This document shows, piece after piece, positions 1 to 12,222 of a stretch of DNA of 64,000 bases. The notes under the pieces are model-generated. The model worked only from the letters and a program-made list of their open reading frames with translations, did no database searches and was not told where the DNA came from. Position 1 is the first letter of the stretch; each line of letters begins with the position of its first letter. Source of the DNA: Nereocystis luetkeana (taxonomy: Eukaryota > Sar > Phaeophyceae > Laminariales > Laminariaceae). Location: assembly GCA_031213475.1 (NCBI GenBank), contig JARUPZ010000026.1, positions 7,316,200 to 7,380,199 on the forward strand. The letters run 5' to 3'. The translations under genes and the position numbers were made by a program.

Positions 1-1039
1 TGTGCAATATACTGCGAAATTTGTGGGCACAGACACGTATGTCGTTCGTGGTAAGCGTGATACAGCTTCGTCGATTTATCCACATTATTGCTAAAAACTT
101 TGTAGGGATCCCCCCCCCCCTCCCCCCCCCGGCTACGCCGCCGGCGAAGTAATCATTTTTCGACTTGGGTCCAGGTCGTACCTGGATACAGGCAGGTATC
201 CTTCGTCGATGTTACATAGCGTGAAACAAAGAGGGGTATTTACTTGTTAGAGGCTTGCAGTAGACAAAACAGCACAAACAACGATTGCCCAATTATTCTG
301 GAGTGGCACTTCGTACCGACCCTCCTCCTCATTGCTCGCGTCACGACGAGCCGTGCTGGGAGCGTCACGAGGTGAAGCGGTGGAAACCCTTCGACGAGTG
401 TCACGGCTAGTCTGCGTCTTCCTCCAGGAAACCAAGAAGGCCGCGCTCAGACTTCATTCCGGCGGTGACCCTGCTGCGGCAAAACATTCGGCCGTCTTCG
501 CGAAGAGCACTATCACAACATCCGTCGACACCCTCGGCTGTGCAGACCGTACGGCGTTGGTTTGTACATGTTAGGGCAGTCTCTCCTCAAAGATTAGCGA
601 ACGAGGTGGCGATTGATCGATATTTTCGCGTTAAAACCTTGAAAGTCTGAAATATATATAGCTTGGTTTCGTGTTTGTTGAAGTTGTCATTTATTTTACA
701 CCGTCGGAACAGGCAGCTCAATTGCACCCCCGCCCGCCAGGAAAAGGATATGATACGTCTCTGGCGGGGCGGCAACCGTCGATGATTACGCCCATGGTTA
801 GACCGGTAGAAGTCACATACTGTCAGACCGGTAGAAGTCACATACCAGCAATCTGTACGAGCACCACGGATTCGGCGTTTATGACCTGAGTCCATCGAAT
901 GAAGCTGGCCGTAAACCACTAAAAACTGCCACTTCAAGCATCGGTCGACTGGGGATTCTCGCCAGGGTTGGGATAGCCGCTTCCAGGTGTTATGCCAAGA
1001 ACGGCGGTACCATTGTTCGGGGTTTTTCAGAAGAGAGGC
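1..1039. other. No supported gene; small repeats only
   Basis: No frame here resembles a known protein. A C-rich run lies at about 111-130. A 25-bp unit is tandemly duplicated at 800-848. Confidence 0.6.
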
Positions 1040-1274
1040 GTTCTACGATAGAGGTTCACCTTAGATTTTCTGAGGCTGCTCCCCACTTAAGGAGCTCCAT
1101 ACTTGACCCGACAACGTACTACAACAGCAAAAATCGAAATGCATCGTGGCGAAATATCCCATTATTGCCGAAGTAGTCTACAAAAGTTTTTTTTTTCGAC
1201 ATCAAGATTTGGGGTCAAGGAACCTCGTTTTTCAGAAACGAAAAAAAGGAAAATGTGCTGCCTCTATCGTAGAA
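1040..1274 (+). mobile_element. MITE family 2, copy a (about 235 bp)
   Basis: The ends are inverted repeats: GTTCTACGATAGAGGT at the left and its complement, slightly altered, at the right. The interior matches the other copies, with the AGGAGCTCCATAC segment, an AATCGAA/TTGCAT segment and the GGGTCAAGGAACC block before the right end. It has no coding capacity. This is one of about ten copies in the window. The superfamily is not evident from the ends. Confidence 0.8.
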
Positions 1275-2636
1275 CGGGTCCGGCATCCACCTCTAGACGG
1301 CTGGTGCTGTGTTAAAAAGGCAGATTTAACAGGGATCACCCTGCTCCAGCGCAACTCACCAAGAGTTGATTGTTCGGATGGACAGCAGACCAATGCCTTG
1401 GTAGAGGGGGTGCCTGTGTTCATGAACTCCTCACACGAGGAGCTCGATGCCTCGCAACCGAAACACCACTTCGATAAACTTGTTTCGCGCAATCTGGATC
1501 AAGGTTTCCATGCTCTAGTCCTAAAAAAAGGTAAACCGATGCGTGTAACGTACCAGGTATCATATTAGCCGACAGTCGCCCGCTTGAATAGCTCAACCGG
1601 TCATGATAATGTGACTCAAACTGTGCGATGCCTATCGTGGAATGAGCCAGCATTTTATACCAATAGTTGCATTGCTTCCTCTTCTTGAAGTATCCTCTCG
1701 CAAACCCTTCGAGTGAGACGTTCCCGACGGTATGCCCACCGGTCGCGTAATCGGGAACACGACAAAGTTGCGCATTATATTAATGTTGTCAAAACTCTGA
1801 CTCGTTGAAATTATTATCGCGAAATATATTCCTAAAACAGAAATATATGTTTTCCCCGGGAGCATCGTTCCAAACCAAGCAGCAAACATGTAGCTCCAAC
1901 GTGTACGTAGACGTGCGGTATTTGTCACTGACGAAACACACATTGTAGCGTAGGGAACCTACACGATTTTGAGTAAATACTGTCCAAGAAGTGGGGTGGC
2001 TTCCTGAATGATGGAGTTCTACAAATCTCGCCTTACCGGCTCTGGAATAAGGCAATATAAGTCAAATCTCGGGGTGGCTTCCTTGCTTGTACGACCACGA
2101 AAGCAAAGACTGCACGTTACAGCTGGCTGCTACGATGGGAATAAGCACGATCTGGGATTAATTCTTCGCTATACAGCCGTACACCCAGAACACCCAAGCA
2201 CCCGATCCCTCTAGGAAAAAAAAATAGCGCCCCAGGCCGATTGAACTTCTGGCCTGGTGGTGTTTACAAGCTCCCACAAGACATCGTATGAAGAGTTCCA
2301 AAATTTAATGCGCATGATCTTTTCAGATACGATATTTTGCGAGGGCCGCTCAAGCCGCAAGAGGCGTTATTGTCGTCACATCTACAGGAAAACGCAGTGC
2401 GCGTCGCTCCGGTCATGGTCAGGCACAGACAGGGTATCCACCTCGCGGGTAGGATATTCAGTCACAATTATTTCCATCTTATCTGTAGACGCATAACTAG
2501 CGATGGGACTGGCATCTCCTGCTAATTTGGCCTGGAAGCGTGTGTGTGTCCATATTATATACTCCACACTCTACTGTAGGAGTACATGGGCCCAACCTTC
2601 TCCTTTACCCGCCGAAATCATCAAGTGGCTGCATAT
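1275..2636. other. No supported gene
   Basis: Only short unrecognisable frames are present. A TACCAGGTATC motif of the dispersed palindrome type occurs near 1552. Confidence 0.5.
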
Positions 2637-2706
2637 GTTGTTGTTCTCACAATAATAACTCTCGAAGCAAAGAGACCGTGGTCACACAAAGGTGCTGGAG
2701 CCCCAG
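2637..2706. repeat. Repeat shared with 19061-19127
   Basis: A (GTT)n start is followed by CTCACA and a GTGGTCACACAAAGGTGCTG segment. The same order is found at about 19061-19127. It resembles a minus-strand LINE tail, but the assignment is tentative. Confidence 0.5.
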
Positions 2707-2708
2707 TA

Positions 2709-2944
2709 AGGGTCATTCTTATCGGAGAGCTTTTTCGACATTTTTTTCGCGCATTTTTTTTTATCTTCCATATTTTCCTGTTTTTTTTTTAATCCAATTA
2801 TTGGAATGGTAACGAACTTGATAATTTTGCTTCTGGAGAATTTCACGAATAGTGACAGAACGCCTCCGTATATCGATACATATCTCCAATTATTTCCAAA
2901 CTTTGGAATTTTTGGAAAAAAAGCTCTCCGATAAGAATGAGCCT
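2709..2944 (-). mobile_element. MITE family 4, copy a (about 236 bp)
   Basis: The terminal inverted repeats contain CATTCTTATCGGAGAGC and reach about 27 bp. The AT-rich interior carries ATTCCAATAATTGGATT-like and TATCGATACATATCTCC segments, in the opposite orientation to the copy at 30541-30786. The left flank is TA, and a TA target is possible. It has no coding capacity. Confidence 0.75.
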
Positions 2945-4204
2945 GAGATCAGAAAAAATCATTAAAAAACAACAACATCGGCTACGAACACGACGCGTCC
3001 CAGCTAAACATTCAGGAGGCAGAGACAGCGCACTCGAAAATTAAATCGCAGTGCAAACTGAGTTAACGTGACCACGGGTATCCACACAACTACAGCACAG
3101 AGTTCCTCCCGTTCCCACAACAAACCCGCTCGTGGCTGCTGACTGTAACAGCGGTTGCTGTCTGGGGTGCTGCGTGAACCGTACGGAACGCATAGCAGTC
3201 GTGAAAACAGAGAGGAACACCCCAGACTGTCAGAATGACAACCCTTGGACATGCAGGGAAAGGGCAATCGAACCAACAACACCATGATACAAACATCAAC
3301 GATCGCCATGTCTTCCCGAACTGTCTAACAAACGGTGAGGCACATATTTATATGATACTAGGGAATAAAAGGTCCTCCCGCCCCCACGGCGGTCGGGTCA
3401 GATTCCTGCGAATAGCATAGGAGCTATAATAGATGAGCCAATACATAGGATGGACAATAATTTTGTGGGCCCGTGCTATGAATGAATGACAACCACTTTC
3501 TAAGTCACTTTATGTAGGAGCTCAATAAGCGTTAAAATCATGAATTAATTGTGCTATATTTACTTGATGTGCTTGCTCCCTCTCTGAAATCTCACACTGC
3601 AAAATTTATTCTAGTCGTTGGTTGCAGCAGTACGATGCAAGACACTCTGCGGGTAATACGATAATAAACGCACACCAGAGGGACCACACTCGGAGCACCG
3701 ACTGTTTCCGTATCAAGCGAATTTCGTACTCTGAATTGTCAGACTATTAGGGTGCTTGCGGCCTCAACATCGCGAGTGACTGGGAGTGTGAGCAATACTC
3801 AACTTCAAACCTCGAAATACTGCCTGAATGTTGCGAGTAAGTAAGTAAGTGCGAGTGTGAGTAGTACTGAAGATCCTAATGCCACCGGTGCAAGGAGTGC
3901 TCGCAGGATCGGACGCCGAAATATCCGAATGAACGGTCGTCAATGTGTCAGAGCAAAGGTCAGACGACCGTGCTGGTAGGATAAGGAAAGGAAAATGATG
4001 GCGAACTTATTTAATCACAAATACGAAGATGATGGAGACGGCAGCAGCGATGGAAACGGAAAATATAAAGGCCGTACGAGACGTATCGGCACGAAGAACT
4101 GCTGTAATTATGGTGGACATCGACAGAATAGTGTGCCGGATTGGGTCGTTCTGAGTCTTGAGCCAAAGCTAGACGATGCACGTGAGATAGCAGTATGGGT
4201 AGGT
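2945..4204. other. No supported gene
   Basis: A small acidic frame at 3995-4240 runs into the satellite that follows. It matches nothing I recognise and is probably chance. Confidence 0.5.
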
Positions 4205-4860
4205 GCAGATAGATGCTCCGAGTACCTCGGAGTAAAGTAACGAGTATCGGAGATAAAGTACTTCAGGTACATCGTGTACTCGGAGTATTTCAGGGCTCGA
4301 TACTCCGGGATACTGCTCGTGCTCGGAGTATTTCGGATTTTGTCACTCTCAATACTGCTTGTACTCGGAGTATTTTGGGGTTCGATACTCTGAAATACTG
4401 CTGTACTCCGAGCATTTTGGGGTTTGCTACTACTCTGGAATACTCGTTGTACTTGAAGTATTTGGGGATCTTGTACTGCTCCTACTTTAAGTACTCGGAG
4501 TACTTGGGCATTCCGTACTGCGAAAACGTCAATACTCGGAGTATTTCAGGGTTTCATATTCCGAGGTACGGGTAAAACTGGGAGTATTTCAGGGTTTATA
4601 CTCCAAGGTACTCCGGGTTAGAGTAATTCTCGGAGTATTAAACTCGGATGATGAAGTATTCCTGGGTTCAATACTCGCGATTCTCCGAGTAAGTTAGATG
4701 TTTGTACTCCGGGTACTGCTTATACTCGAGTATATATATGTACGGCTCATACTCCCAGTACTTGGAGTATTTGGGCCTTCAGTACTGCTAATACTCCAAG
4801 TACTCCGAGTATTTTGGCCATCAGTACTCTAATACTCGGAGTACTCGAAGAACGAAATTT
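4205..4860. repeat. Satellite with TACTCGGAGTA core, period about 40-48 bp
   Basis: About 14 degenerate units repeat a core close to TACTCGGAGTA or TACTCCGAGTA, each nearly its own reverse complement, followed by TTTGGGGTT or TTTCAGGG. The spacing between successive cores is roughly 40-48 bp. Open frames through it are by-products of the repetition. It is flanked by tRNA-like sequences on the right. Confidence 0.75.
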
Positions 4861-4978
4861 CTCGGGTGCGTGTTCTCGTCTCTCGCGGTCGGGTTGATAG
4901 ATACGAGGCAGACAGACAGACGCGGCCAACCCATTGGTCGACTTCGCGACCTGTTGGCGGTATAGTCTGTTCGTAGAG

Positions 4979-5056
4979 ACGTCTGGCGGGACTCGAACCC
5001 CGGATTTTTTTTGTTCGTTTATAAAGGATAGACCACTGAGCTACTCAGTCAGCGCT
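4979..5056 (-). repeat. tRNA-like sequence, minus copy of a head-to-head pair
   Basis: Read on the minus strand it has a box A (TAGCTCAGTGG) and a box B (GGTTCGAGTCC). It mirrors the plus copy at 5050-5130, and the two meet at the palindrome TCAGCGCTGA. The acceptor stem does not close well, so a tRNA-derived SINE or pseudo-tRNA is more likely than a working tRNA gene. Confidence 0.65.
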
Positions 5057-5130
5057 GACTTAGTAGCTCAGTGGTCTATCCTTTACAAACGAACAAACAA
5101 AGTCCGGGGTTCGAGCCCCGCCAGACGTCG
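5050..5130 (+). repeat. tRNA-like sequence, plus copy of a head-to-head pair
   Basis: Box A TAGCTCAGTGG is at 5064-5074 and box B GTTCGAGCC at 5109-5117. The 34-base gap between them is what a tRNA has. The T-stem pairs for only about four bases and the acceptor stem mispairs, so I call it tRNA-like, not a tRNA. A third copy without box B starts at 5281. Confidence 0.65.
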
Positions 5131-5280
5131 TATTTCCGCTTTTTCTGCCGTGGGTAGAAAAAGGGAAATCAGGTGGAGAGAACCACGATAAAGAACACTC
5201 GACCAGAGAGTCGAAAGTGGAGTGAACCACTTGAGAAAAAGAACTCACGACTAGGGAGGGGGACAATATGAAGAAAAAAG

Positions 5281-5340
5281 TCAGCGCTGACTGAGTAGCT
5301 CAGTGGTCTATCCTTTATAAACGTACATAGTCAGGTGTCG
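5281..5340 (+). repeat. Partial tRNA-like copy (box A half)
   Basis: It repeats the TCAGCGCTGACT start, box A and the TGGTCTATCCTTTA segment of the 5050-5130 copy, then diverges before box B. It is preceded by a short A-rich run. Confidence 0.6.
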
Positions 5341-5345
5341 TATGC

Positions 5346-8222
5346 CTTCGGTCAACTTCTTTTACCGGTAACTCATCCGGCCAGTTCGTTCGTGAGTCTC
5401 CGGGTTGCGGCGATAGTCGGTAGGTTTTGTCTCACCACAGGTGCTGCAGGCGGGCTTCTTCCTTCCGCTGCTGAATGCAGCTGGGTTATACTTGCTCGGG
5501 GCAAGGTCTTCGCGCCGAAACTCATCGTCATCGCCACGGGCCACCAACAACGCGGTGTAGCGAGCGTCGCTCACCCTCTCTATACGGGAGATTAAGTCGG
5601 TTGGTTAAATAATAAAAATTGCGGCGGGTTTTCGATGTGTAACGGCAAAGTACGATATCGACCAACAACGCGGCGGGACGAACACGGGAGATATACCTTC
5701 TCGTGTCAAGCGTGCATTTTTGTGTGTACAGCAGTGTGCTGCGGTAGAAGGAGATAGGGAGGATGATTGGGAAATTGTGTGTTGTTGAAGAGGTATAGAG
5801 GAAGGTACTGCTTTGTTGTCTGCAATAGTCCACAGCGCGGCGTATGCAGTGTACAAAATACGACAGAGAGGATGGCGTGAACCCCTCGGTAGCTCGAAAG
5901 ACTCTTATTTCGATGGACTTCGGGTGAAGCGGCGGTAGATGACGAGGATCGGATGTTCAAAGCGAAGGAGGGCAGGAACAGATAGATGCGTGTTTCGAGG
6001 ATGACGTCGCGAAGGACAAGCTCTTGGAATGTTGCACGAAGGCAGCTTGCAAAAAGTGACTTCCGAGTATATGAGAGATACATTTCTCTTTACGTTGTTG
6101 CACGAAGGGAGCTTACAAAAAAAGTTGATTTTGAAGAACTTGAGGTATACATTTTTTAAACAAGTTGGTATTAGTGGCAATACTATCATGAAGTTATAAA
6201 TTGGGCATCACGCTGTCTATATATAATTAATGGATTACGTCCCCGACAATTGCGGGGGTAATTCTCCATGAAGGGTATACAACTCGCCAATATTACATAG
6301 ACCAGTGCCTGCCATGAATAACAGGCACATGCTGCCTCGTCAAAACAGAACGATAAATAAACGATGACTGCTGCACTCGTGATGGTGTACGCGCCGGTCG
6401 GGGTTCTCCGTGTGCCGTCCTGCTGCCATTCTCCATGGCCGCCTCGCCGTCTTAGGCCGGTCCGCCCGCTCCTTCGCACGTGTTATAGTTGCCACCCGCT
6501 TCCAGGCGGTTCCCCTTATCCCCCGTCACGGAAACAATAGGTTCCTCGCACTTGTGATTCTGATCTTAATGAACAATAAACCTCGCGCAAGATGAGTTCG
6601 ATCCGTCTCTTCCACGCTCGTTGACGCTCTGTTTCCCTCCTCTTTCGTCGTCAAATCCAGCTTCCTACCGGTGCGGCAGACTGTACCGTAGTTCGGCCTT
6701 CAGCGGCGCCTGCCTCCGCCCACGGACACCCCGATTGAGCATTTCTGGTCTGCCGCTGCTGCCTGAGAACGACGCGTGAATCGTAAGTGGCCGTGCATTA
6801 CGCACCACGTGCGAAACAACTATTTTACCACAGGTGAGAGTCGCGGGCACACGCAGCAACGAGAAGGTATAATTCCTTGAAGATGAATCCGGCCTTACAC
6901 CCGACAGAAATACCTACCCTACTCGCTATAAGCCTGATAGGGCATGCCTCGCAGGACGCCTTGCCGAGGGAGCGAGGGGAACGAGTGGCTGCATGCACGG
7001 CTACCTGAATCCCCACCGTCCGGCATGTACAGCCCGGCGCTCGTACACCTTGGCCGTAGGTTGTTTCTATACCAAAACAAATCTTATTGTCGTTAGAAAA
7101 TTTGAAGTTGACGCCACCGTGTACCCAAAGAGAGAGAGACTGCTTGTTGATTGCATCCAATGGAGTTATTTTTCGATTTAGTTGATAATACACCTGACCC
7201 CCCCTGATCTACTTGGCGATGGTATTTCGAATATTCGTTTCGCACCCACCGTATGGTAAAAAGGCGGTTCAAGCGTTTGGTCGAACCGGACTGTACCCCT
7301 ACCCCCTTTACTTTTGCCCCCACAAAGAATATCATCAACAAACAGGCCGACGCCGTAAAATAACAACGGCTGGACACAGCCCGCGTCCACACCTCTATCT
7401 CCCCGATCTCCGGTCTGACGATAGCTATGCCAAAACAAGACTACGTCCCAGACTTGCGATAAACTACAAGAAGTAAGAAATGCAACCGGCAAGTCCGCCC
7501 GTCGACTGTTCTTCCTCCGTCTAATGCCGTGTTTGACACGCCGCCTGCCCCTGCGTTCAGTCGTACACGCTCATTTTAGCACGAACGGGGGATGACGTTC
7601 TCAAGCTAGTCGAGGGTCTGCACGTCCCTCGCGACAGCCTGGACGGGGAATCCAAGCGGAGCCGTGCAGGCAGTTTTCAGCCACAGGCCAATGCCGGTTC
7701 TCCGACTCCATATTCGTGAATGCTACTCCCCCGACCGACTCCTCCTTTCCTCGAGCTCTCCGCGACGGTGGGATGGTGCTGGTTCGGGATCAGAACACGG
7801 ACCCTTCCTGTCGGTGTGGTCAACACCTGTGGGGGAGGGGGCCGCGCGGGCCGTTAGCGGAGCGGCGACGGCACCGGTCGCCAGCGGCGGAGCTGGGACT
7901 CGGCCGATCACCCGTGAAGTAGAGGGGGGGGGTGCATAGGTATGCACTAGGAGCTCTGGCTGGCGATAGAGGCGTCAGGCGCGATCGCGTTGCTGTGGCT
8001 CAGGGTTCGGTTCCCTTCTCGGAGAAAGGCACAGGTGTGAGTGTGCGTGCGAGTCATGTTTCAGATGACTAGGTGCGCGTGCGAGGTGCGGTCGGCTACG
8101 CGCGTTTGTTTGGGCGCTTTGTGAACCGATGAGGAAGGTAGGTGCCTGGCTTGCCGCTCGGGAGGTGGTGGTGGAGGCAGTTCCAGAGCGAAGCTCGGCG
8201 AGCCTCGACTATATCGCATTAC
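5346..8222. other. No supported gene
   Basis: Open frames here are short and unrecognised. A GTTGCACGAAGG..AGCTT segment is repeated at about 6030 and 6096. The 7.7-8.2 kb part is GC-rich. Confidence 0.5.
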
Positions 8223-8224
8223 TA

Positions 8225-8329
8225 TTACGGGGGACCATAGTTAACAGGACCTATGGTTTACATAAAAACCTATATATTTAAGCATTTTTACTAAACATAT
8301 TTGGTCCTATTAACTATGGTCCCCCGTAA
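8225..8329 (+). mobile_element. MITE family 1 (TA-flanked), copy 1, 105 bp
   Basis: The termini are inverted repeats TTACGGGGGACCATAGTTAA and its complement. TA dinucleotides flank it at 8223-8224 and 8330-8331. The AT-rich interior contains CCTATATATTTAAG and AACATATTTGG. The asymmetric interior lets orientation be assigned. It has no coding capacity. A Tc1/mariner-like origin is inferred from the TA target. Confidence 0.88.
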
Positions 8330-8893
8330 TATGATCCTCACTCTTTCGACAATGTCAAGGTCGTGCTACCCATTGCTGCCCACCATCGGTTCCTCGTTGT
8401 GCTTTCTGCATACTACTGACGTAGCCATCGTACAACACTGGTTTTGGTGCCGTCAATAAATTCCGCCGCAAATCTTCGTTGCTTCGTGTGCTGGCGCCGG
8501 GCACGCCTATCGGCGTCTAGCGCGGGGGGGCGTTGCCCACGAAAACTCGCGTATGGTATCCACTCGGTCGATGTCAGGCATGTTGTTGCTATCCACCACA
8601 AGATATATATGCGAAAACCTTATGCATTGCCGGGCGTTGGTGTTTGATTCGCAATTTGCAGCCGAGATTCAAAATCTTCGCATTTCACCGCTTAAGGTCG
8701 TTCTCGAACCCAGGTTAAGGAGCTTCATGATATTACGGTTGCGCGCAAGGGTGGCCGGACCATCGTTAGCGGTGACACTGACTCTGACTCCGCGCCATCG
8801 TGCAAGCACAGCCATGGTCTTCGTGGCGTGCTGTTATGAGTGGTGGTTTTGCGACCGACGCACAGTAGTCGCGCTCGAATTCTCTCATGCCGC

Positions 8894-10239
8894 GTGGACG
8901 TCAAAGACGCCTTTCGTCAGGTTTATGTTGACCCGGCAGGCGCGCCGACCTTTGGATACGTGTTCGGCGATCACGTGGTCGCGAATTTTCGCTTGCGATT
9001 TGGTTGGCGTTAGAGTGCTAGGTTTGGGGGGTTGACGCCAGCTGCGTTCGATCATGCTCACACCAATTCTACGTTTCAAGGCGCAGAAGTTTCATTAAAA
9101 TGGGGCTGCCGTTGTTGCGCACGTCGAATTTTCCCCGCCGCGGGGGGTTCGATGGGTTGCCATCCCGCGTGACTGGGGCCAGTTCCTTGTTCAGGGGGTC
9201 ACACCGGGAGTTAACTTTGTGTGAGGCACTTCGTAGGCGTTGTCATCCTCGTCGGCTTGCCATGGTGGCCGGACAGTCGCCGTTGCTCGAGTGCTGTACA
9301 GTCGCTGGCGTCGGACCATTTTCATTGGTTGGGCGAACGCGGGGGTTTCGATCCACCCCTCCTGTCTGCCAGGAAAATAGCTAACTGGGACACGAACGTC
9401 AACCTGTTGGGCTCGATCACCGACACAGAGATGCATACGCTTATGTTGCCGCCCCATAAGCGACTCAAGCTGCACTCTATCCTAGCGGAGTGGTCCCCTT
9501 CCCGTGCGCCGGCTTCAGCGAACCAGGTGTCGCAGCTGGTTGGCTTTTTCATACATGTTTCCAGCGCTGGGCGTCCGGGGTTCGTTACCGTTACCAGGTT
9601 GTTGCCTTCGGTTGGTATGCCCCGCATAGCCGCCGAAGAGATTTTTGTTTGCCGTAGTATGGCAAACCCCGGGTGCCGTCACGCCCTGGGACCCGAGGCC
9701 CATGGTGAGAGTTCTGGCAGTGGTTCGTTGAAGAAGAGTTGGACGCGCGCCGAGGAACCTTGCCGGCTCCGATGTAGCACTTGCGTGAGCGCCGCCCTCG
9801 ACGTACTCGGTTTTCGGACGCATCCAAAACCGCACTTGGGGGGGGGGGGGGTGGTGTTCAAACTGGTGTATGTTGGCGATACGAGCTATACGCCAGGGAG
9901 CCGTCTCGAATCTGTGGGTCGAGTAAGTCCGTTGCAGACCAAAAATATACACCAGGTACCAATTAACGTTCTCGAACTGCGGGGCATGGTAGTTTCTGCG
10001 TGGGTCCTCGTCTCTCCGGGCGCCGAGCGCCCGTTCGCTCATGGGGGACTGTGTGTTGTTGCGTGGCGACAACCAAGCAGCGGTAGAGTGGGTCCGGGGT
10101 TGTCGAAGGGGGAAGGAAAACGATATCTGGCGCGTTGATGGGCCTCCTTGTTGTCCTCGAGTTGTCCCCTGGTTGGCACTTCGACGCAAAACACTTACCG
10201 GGAGTTTTTAACGTGGGCGCTGATGGTATCTCACGTTGA
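8894..10239 (+). pseudogene. Decayed RT-RNase H retroelement (DIRS/Ngaro- or LTR-like)
   Basis: Pieces of a reverse transcriptase and RNase H lie in order on the plus strand in shifting frames. At 8894 the first catalytic motif reads VDVKDAFRQVYVDP. LTPAAFDHAHTNSTFQGA follows near 9035. The second catalytic box near 9230 reads HFVGVVILVG where FVDD or YVDD is expected, so both aspartates are gone. The connection region has LLGSITDTE and MLPPHKRLKLHSILAEW (about 9410-9490). RNase H remnants are INVLELRG (about 9960), LLRGDNQAAVEWV (about 10055) and HLPGVFNVGADGISR ending in a stop at 10237-10239. Frameshifts and stops make it non-functional. The order and spacing resemble RT-RH of tyrosine-recombinase retroelements, but no recombinase, integrase or LTR was found, so the class is uncertain. 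Confidence 0.65.
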
Positions 10240-11071
10240 GATTTTTTAACGTGGGCCTCAGTCTTCGTTCATTCACGTGCTGTTCGATCCGACCAACACC
10301 CACGCACCAAACACCAACGTAAGAAAGTAAGAACAAAATGCCGGGGAGACCTTCGCCCACAGTGCTACAACAAAAAAAACACAATACCTGGTAAGTATCA
10401 AGACATGTCTCGTGGTAAAAATCTCCAAATACAAGAACCCAGACCAGTCAATACCCGCCCAATCATCTCATCAAACACCTAATATCCACCCCGCGGGAAA
10501 ACCATGGTGTTTGATCTCATTGCCGCAATCACATCGATCGGCCTCTCTACGAACAGCAACATCAAAATGTTGGGGACTTCTTGTGATTGTTCTACGTCCT
10601 GGTTCACTGTAATGTAGCGCCACTTACGCCGATAGGGGTATCATGTGTGTGCGTAGCGCGTTATGCGAACGCAGGTATTGGTAGGAGTGTTATCTATTCT
10701 CGGTCTGCAGTCTGCAGGTGCGAGGAGCGAGAGTCCAAGGGCATTGTTGGCGGGTACAGTGTATGTATAAATCAACGCATACCCATCTATCTGTCTTGGG
10801 GGCTCCGTATGGAACAATTGATGGGTCCGGGTTCAAATGCCCGTGATTCCATGATTGAGTTGGGCCAGGACGGTTTCGGTTCCGACAGTTCCGGGTACCC
10901 GCCACCGGGTGCCCGGTTCCCAGTCAGACGGGGTGCACCTCTAGAGTATGCCTCGTACTGATTTGCCATCGTGCTGGACAGCGTAGCCCCGGCGTATACG
11001 CATTCATGCTCGAGGTCGATTAAAGGGGCTATTTACATTAGTATCCATCTCTACATCACAGCAGCAGTATC
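10240..11071. other. No supported gene
   Basis: Only short unrecognised frames are seen. GGGTACCC-rich text near 10895 resembles the repeat at 12.2 kb. Confidence 0.4.
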
Positions 11072-11420
11072 GTTTTTTTTTATTTTTTTATTTTTTTGCT
11101 CATCCCATTCATTATCTTCGCACATCTTCTTCTCTCTCTCCTTCCAACTCGTAACTCAGATCCGGGGTCACATAGCAGGCTCTTCTACCCCCTTTCCGCT
11201 ACGGTACGTGCCTTCATTTTTATCGCGAGAAGATTTCAGCCTTTTCTTCCCTCGTCGACTCGCATCGAATTGTGCCTACCCACGCTGCAAGGCGCTCTCA
11301 ACAATTGAATCCTTTTTTATTTTTGCAAATAAAGTCAAATGTCCGACCCACCTGGAGCTCGAACCCAGGACTCAAACACAAGTAGAATTCGAGGTTAACC
11401 ACTTGAACCACCGGGGCGAC
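11072..11420 (-). mobile_element. tRNA-headed SINE, copy 1
   Basis: On the minus strand it starts with the tRNA-like head (box A in GGTGGTTCAAGTGG, box B GGTTCGAGC) at 11420. It runs through the conserved body and ends in an interrupted A-tail (T-rich at 11072-11098). It is nearly full length and inverted relative to the copy 220 bp to the right. Confidence 0.88.
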
Positions 11421-11642
11421 TCAATCACGCTCGGTGTTTTTTTGTTGGCGTACCCATGCTGGTACTACTACTGCTGTAGGCTACTGCAGTATACTCGTAC
11501 ATATGCGATATATTTTATCGGCGAACAAGGCTCAGAACAAACAGCCCCCAGATGAGATCGGTTAGATAGAGCATAGAGCACCGTCCAGGCGACCCTTTCG
11601 TGTGAAGCCATGATTACATCACCACGCCATCGTACGCAATAT

Positions 11643-11990
11643 CGCCGCGATGGTTCAAGTGGTTAACCTCGAATTCTACTTGTGTTTGAGTCCTGGGTTC
11701 GAGCCCCACAGGTGGGTCGGACATTTGACTTTATTTGCAAAAATCAAAATCAAAAGGATTCAATTGTTGAGAGCGCCTTGCAGCGTGGGTAGGCACAATT
11801 CGATGCGAGTCGACGAGGGAAGAAAAGGCTGAAATCTTCTCGCGATGAAAATGAAGGCACGTACCGTAGCGGGAAGGGGGTAGAAGAGCGTGCTATGTGA
11901 CCCCGGATCTGAGTTACGAGTTGGAAGGAGAGAGAGAAGAAGATGTGCGAAGATAATGAATGGGATGAGCAAAAAAACAAAATATAAATA
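11643..11990 (+). mobile_element. tRNA-headed SINE, copy 2
   Basis: The plus-strand copy is full length. It has the tRNA-like head at 11643-11725, a body with GAGAGCGCCTTGCAGCG and TCGATGCGAGTCGACGAGG, a GAGAGAGAGAAGAAGATGTG segment, then GATGAG and an A-rich tail. A two-base TG gain in the head distinguishes it from the 32011 copy. Confidence 0.88.
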
Positions 11991-12222
11991 CAAACTTCAG
12001 ACCTGCAGCGATCAGTTTCTGGTTCAGCGGTATTTTGCACCATTCACCATAGATAGGCCACACCTGTGCCAATAATTTATCAAGACGTTTCATTCCGTTA
12101 TTTCATTTTTTTTAATGTCCCAACTTTGGGTTTCTCTACGAGGTGTTGGGGAGGGAACTGCAGTAAACCGGCCGCGGGGCACCGGCGAAGATCTCGACGG
12201 TACCCGTTTGCCCAACACCCCC

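Noticed and set aside
4213..4575. 120-codon frame with repeated SILGF-like peptides
   Set aside because: It is produced by the TACTCGGAGTA satellite; the frame is interrupted and the unit length varies.
5057..5130. Functional tRNA gene
   Set aside because: Boxes A and B are good, but acceptor and T stems do not pair properly and mirrored copies indicate a repeat.
9515..10189. 224-codon minus-strand frame
   Set aside because: It overlaps the plus-strand RNase H remnants and has no recognisable motif.
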